From NCBI GenBank assembly GCA_028283745.1, contig JAPWJZ010000001.1, positions 62,001 to 126,000 of the forward strand: DNA of 64,000 nucleotides. The letters run 5' to 3'. This document shows positions 62,722 to 64,000 of the stretch, piece by piece. The notes under the pieces are model-generated. The model was given only the letters and a program-made list of their open reading frames with translations, was not told the DNA's origin and did not search any database. How positions within the stretch are numbered: the first letter of the stretch is position 1; the number at the start of each line of letters is the position of its first letter. The translations under genes were made by a program, and so were the position numbers. This DNA comes from Micavibrio sp. GTDB lineage: Bacteria; Pseudomonadota; Alphaproteobacteria; Micavibrionales; UBA2020.

Positions 62722-63043
62722 ATGCCAGGCATTTTTTCATAAAAATATTATTGGTGATGCGCAAAATGCGCTTATTCCAAGCTTTTGAGGGGTGAAGCTA
62801 AGGTTCTGCCGCAGGTTAAATTTATACTGATGCGTTTATTTAAAATTCATCTTCATCGTATTAAAATATATGGGCTAATGGCTGATAAGACGCAGCTTGT
62901 GCCGCCACTGTCTTATGTTTGCCGCAGGGCAAAAATAATTGTGGAATAACAGCACCTTTCATGTTGCTGAATTGTTAGCTTTCATACAAACTGTCCACTA
63001 CAGCTATCAAGCTGATTCAAAATGCAATTTTCAAAGGTTCCTT
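62722..63043. other. AT-rich intergenic region before the OmpA-like lipoprotein
   Basis: A short AATGC/GCATT hairpin with TTTT follows the carbonic-anhydrase stop (62721-62737), a weak terminator at best. ATAAGAC (62884-62890) and GTCTTAT (62909-62915) form an inverted repeat with an 18-bp spacer. The rest is AT-rich and probably holds the promoter of 63044-63802. The upstream in-frame extension of that gene to 62939 is not convincing. Confidence 0.4.
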
Positions 63044-63802
63044 ATGCGTATTCATCCCGCGCGTCTCTCCCTTGTCACCCTGTCCCTCGCAGCTACGCTG
63101 CTGGTGTCCGCCTGCAATACCGCGCGCGGTCTGAAGGACGATGCGGAAGACAATGCCAACTGGGTTAATAGCAAACCTTCCCACCTTGAAAGAAGCTGGG
63201 GCCCCGTGCCGGCCGGCTATGCCAACCAGCATAATGCTCGCGATCTGATCCTGCATCCGGCCCCCCATGGCATCGATGCCAAATGGAAGCGCGATGAAAA
63301 AGCCCGTGCGCTGGAAGCACAAGCAGCATCCGGCCCTGTCACCAACGCCGACAACACCGTCACGGTCTTCCCCGTGGATGGCGCCCCCGCTGGCGACAAC
63401 ATGACCCCCACATACAACGCCGCTGCGCCCGCAGATTACGGCCAGCTTTCCCAGCAACTGTTCTTCCAGCACGGTTCGGCCAAAATAACGGCGGGCGACA
63501 AGGCGCGCCTTAACACCTTCGGCCAGAGCATTAAAGACCAGCCCAGCGCCTCGCTGACCGTGGTCGGCCATGCCAGCACCCGCGTCAACACGACCGATGA
63601 CGAAGCGCGCCGCAAGGAAATCAACTTTGAAATCGCCCAGAAACGTGCAGCCGCTGTGACTGGCGTGCTGAAAAATTCTGGCGTTGAGCCCGGCATGGTC
63701 ACGGCTGTTTCCGAAGGCGACGAAGTCCCCAACCAGGACCCCGGCAGCCGCGATCAGGAATCTGCCGACCGCCGCGTTGAAGTTTACATGAACAACCGCT
63801 AA
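63044..63802 (+). CDS. OmpA-like domain lipoprotein
   Basis: About 252 residues. A lipoprotein signal peptide ends L-V-S-A-C (lipid-attached C24). A variable middle section precedes a C-terminal OmpA-like domain, with Q-L-F-F-Q-H-G-S-A-K-I-T, V-V-G-H-A-S-T-R, N-F-E-I-A-Q-K-R-A-A-A-V and a C-terminal R-R-V-E-V-Y-M. The domain binds peptidoglycan. ATG 63044 follows AAAGG at 7 bp. It is likely to link the outer membrane to the cell wall, as Pal does. Confidence 0.85.
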   Translation: MRIHPARLSLVTLSLAATLLVSACNTARGLKDDAEDNANWVNSKPSHLERSWGPVPAGYANQHNARDLILHPAPHGIDAKWKRDEKARALEAQAASGPVTNADNTVTVFPVDGAPAGDNMTPTYNAAAPADYGQLSQQLFFQHGSAKITAGDKARLNTFGQSIKDQPSASLTVVGHASTRVNTTDDEARRKEINFEIAQKRAAAVTGVLKNSGVEPGMVTAVSEGDEVPNQDPGSRDQESADRRVEVYMNNR

Positions 63803-63803
63803 G

Positions 63804-63832
63804 CCGCGCCGCTTGCTTCAAGCGCGGTTTTT
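63804..63832 (+). terminator. Terminator of the OmpA-like lipoprotein gene
   Basis: CGCTTG/CAAGCG with flanking CCGCG/CGG form a GC-rich stem with a CTT loop, followed by TTTTT. It sits just past the stop at 63802. Confidence 0.75.
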
Positions 63833-63924
63833 CTAGCGACGATGTTATAACGGCCGAAGCCCGCAACAAGACGGGCAAGGTATTTTAATGCGCTTGAAGA
63901 CGCGCTTATAGAGTGGAGAGACAG

Positions 63925-64000
63925 ATGACCCAGCAGCCTTTACGTATCGGCCTTGCAGGCCTTGGCAACGTGGGGGCCAGCGTCTTCCGCCTTCTCACCG
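63925..64000 (+). CDS. hom: Homoserine dehydrogenase, 3' part outside the window
   Basis: The first 25 codons: M-T-Q-Q-P-L-R-I-G-L-A-G-L-G-N-V-G-A-S-V, then F-R-L-L-T. The G-x-G-x-V-G Rossmann start and the whole N-terminus resemble alphaproteobacterial homoserine dehydrogenase, which makes homoserine for threonine and methionine synthesis. ATG 63925 follows GGAGAG. Other NAD(P)-binding enzymes share such a start, so the identity is probable but rests on a short piece. Confidence 0.65.
   Translation, partial: MTQQPLRIGLAGLGNVGASVFRLLT

Noticed and set aside
62939-63043. N-terminal extension of the OmpA-like lipoprotein
   Set aside because: The 35 extra codons lack a ribosome site and would bury the lipoprotein signal; the ATG at 63044 has AAAGG in place.

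Overview
The window reads as a chromosomal segment of an alphaproteobacterium of moderately high GC, with densely packed genes. The signs are a DUF1491 protein, a complete SUF operon led by an Rrf2-type regulator and including sufT, the block YceD(DUF177)-rpmF-plsX-fabH-ihfA-merR, a fabA-fabB-fabI block, a K+-independent H+-pyrophosphatase, and BamE. Many short orphan proteins, three ankyrin proteins, a Sel1 protein, an M48 protease and a large RTX metalloprotease would suit a poorly sampled, perhaps predatory or host-associated lineage (Micavibrio-like is one guess). That placement is inference only. I saw no phage integrase, transposase or CRISPR array.

Layout. 1-3.1 kb: DUF1491 (cut by the window edge), a Nudix protein behind a tandem palindromic operator, and prfC. 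3.1-10.2 kb: an orphan gene, then regulator-sufB-sufC-sufD-sufS-sufT-sufA on the plus strand with tight overlaps. 10.2-18.2 kb: mostly minus strand, with a YhiN-like flavoprotein, an ankyrin protein, two tandem 54-residue small proteins, an LrgA/LrgB pair, a run of orphan membrane or secreted proteins, and dusA. 18.3-23.3 kb: orphan genes, a DUF4919 protein, an ankyrin protein and an SH3-domain protein. 23.4-27 kb: fabA-fabB-fabI, a TMEM175-like channel and a YciI protein. 27-34 kb: accessory genes, namely a C26 amidohydrolase with a cupin, a Sel1 protein, a 35-residue Lys/Ala protein, a duplicated-domain secreted protein, and a 25-residue membrane peptide beside a PhnA-like membrane protein. 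34-42 kb: tRNA-Lys, coaD, gyrA, a chromate transporter and hppA. 42-49 kb: an orphan gene, an ankyrin protein, bamE and the lipid/ribosome block. 49-54 kb: tRNA-Pro overlapped by a SMI1/KNR4-like gene, slyX, an UPF0718 permease and an M48 protease. 54-60.9 kb: the 1099-residue RTX protease tail to tail with a methyltransferase, a cyanophycinase and a P-loop protein. 61-64 kb: rplM-rpsI, a gamma-carbonic anhydrase-like protein, an OmpA-like lipoprotein and the start of a homoserine dehydrogenase gene.

Housekeeping groups: SUF builds Fe-S clusters; FabA/FabB/FabI with PlsX/FabH supply fatty acids and phospholipid precursors; RF3, L13, S9, L32, DusA and two tRNAs serve translation; GyrA and IHF-alpha act on DNA. 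The least explained material is the two 54-residue paralogues near 13 kb, the histone-H1-like Lys/Ala sequences (a YceD C-terminal tail and a free 35-residue protein), the duplicated-domain secreted protein at 31.6 kb, the two tandem or inverted-repeat promoters, and a low-GC patch inside sufD. Everything rests on reading the sequence by eye. Family names come from recognised motifs, and no database search was run.
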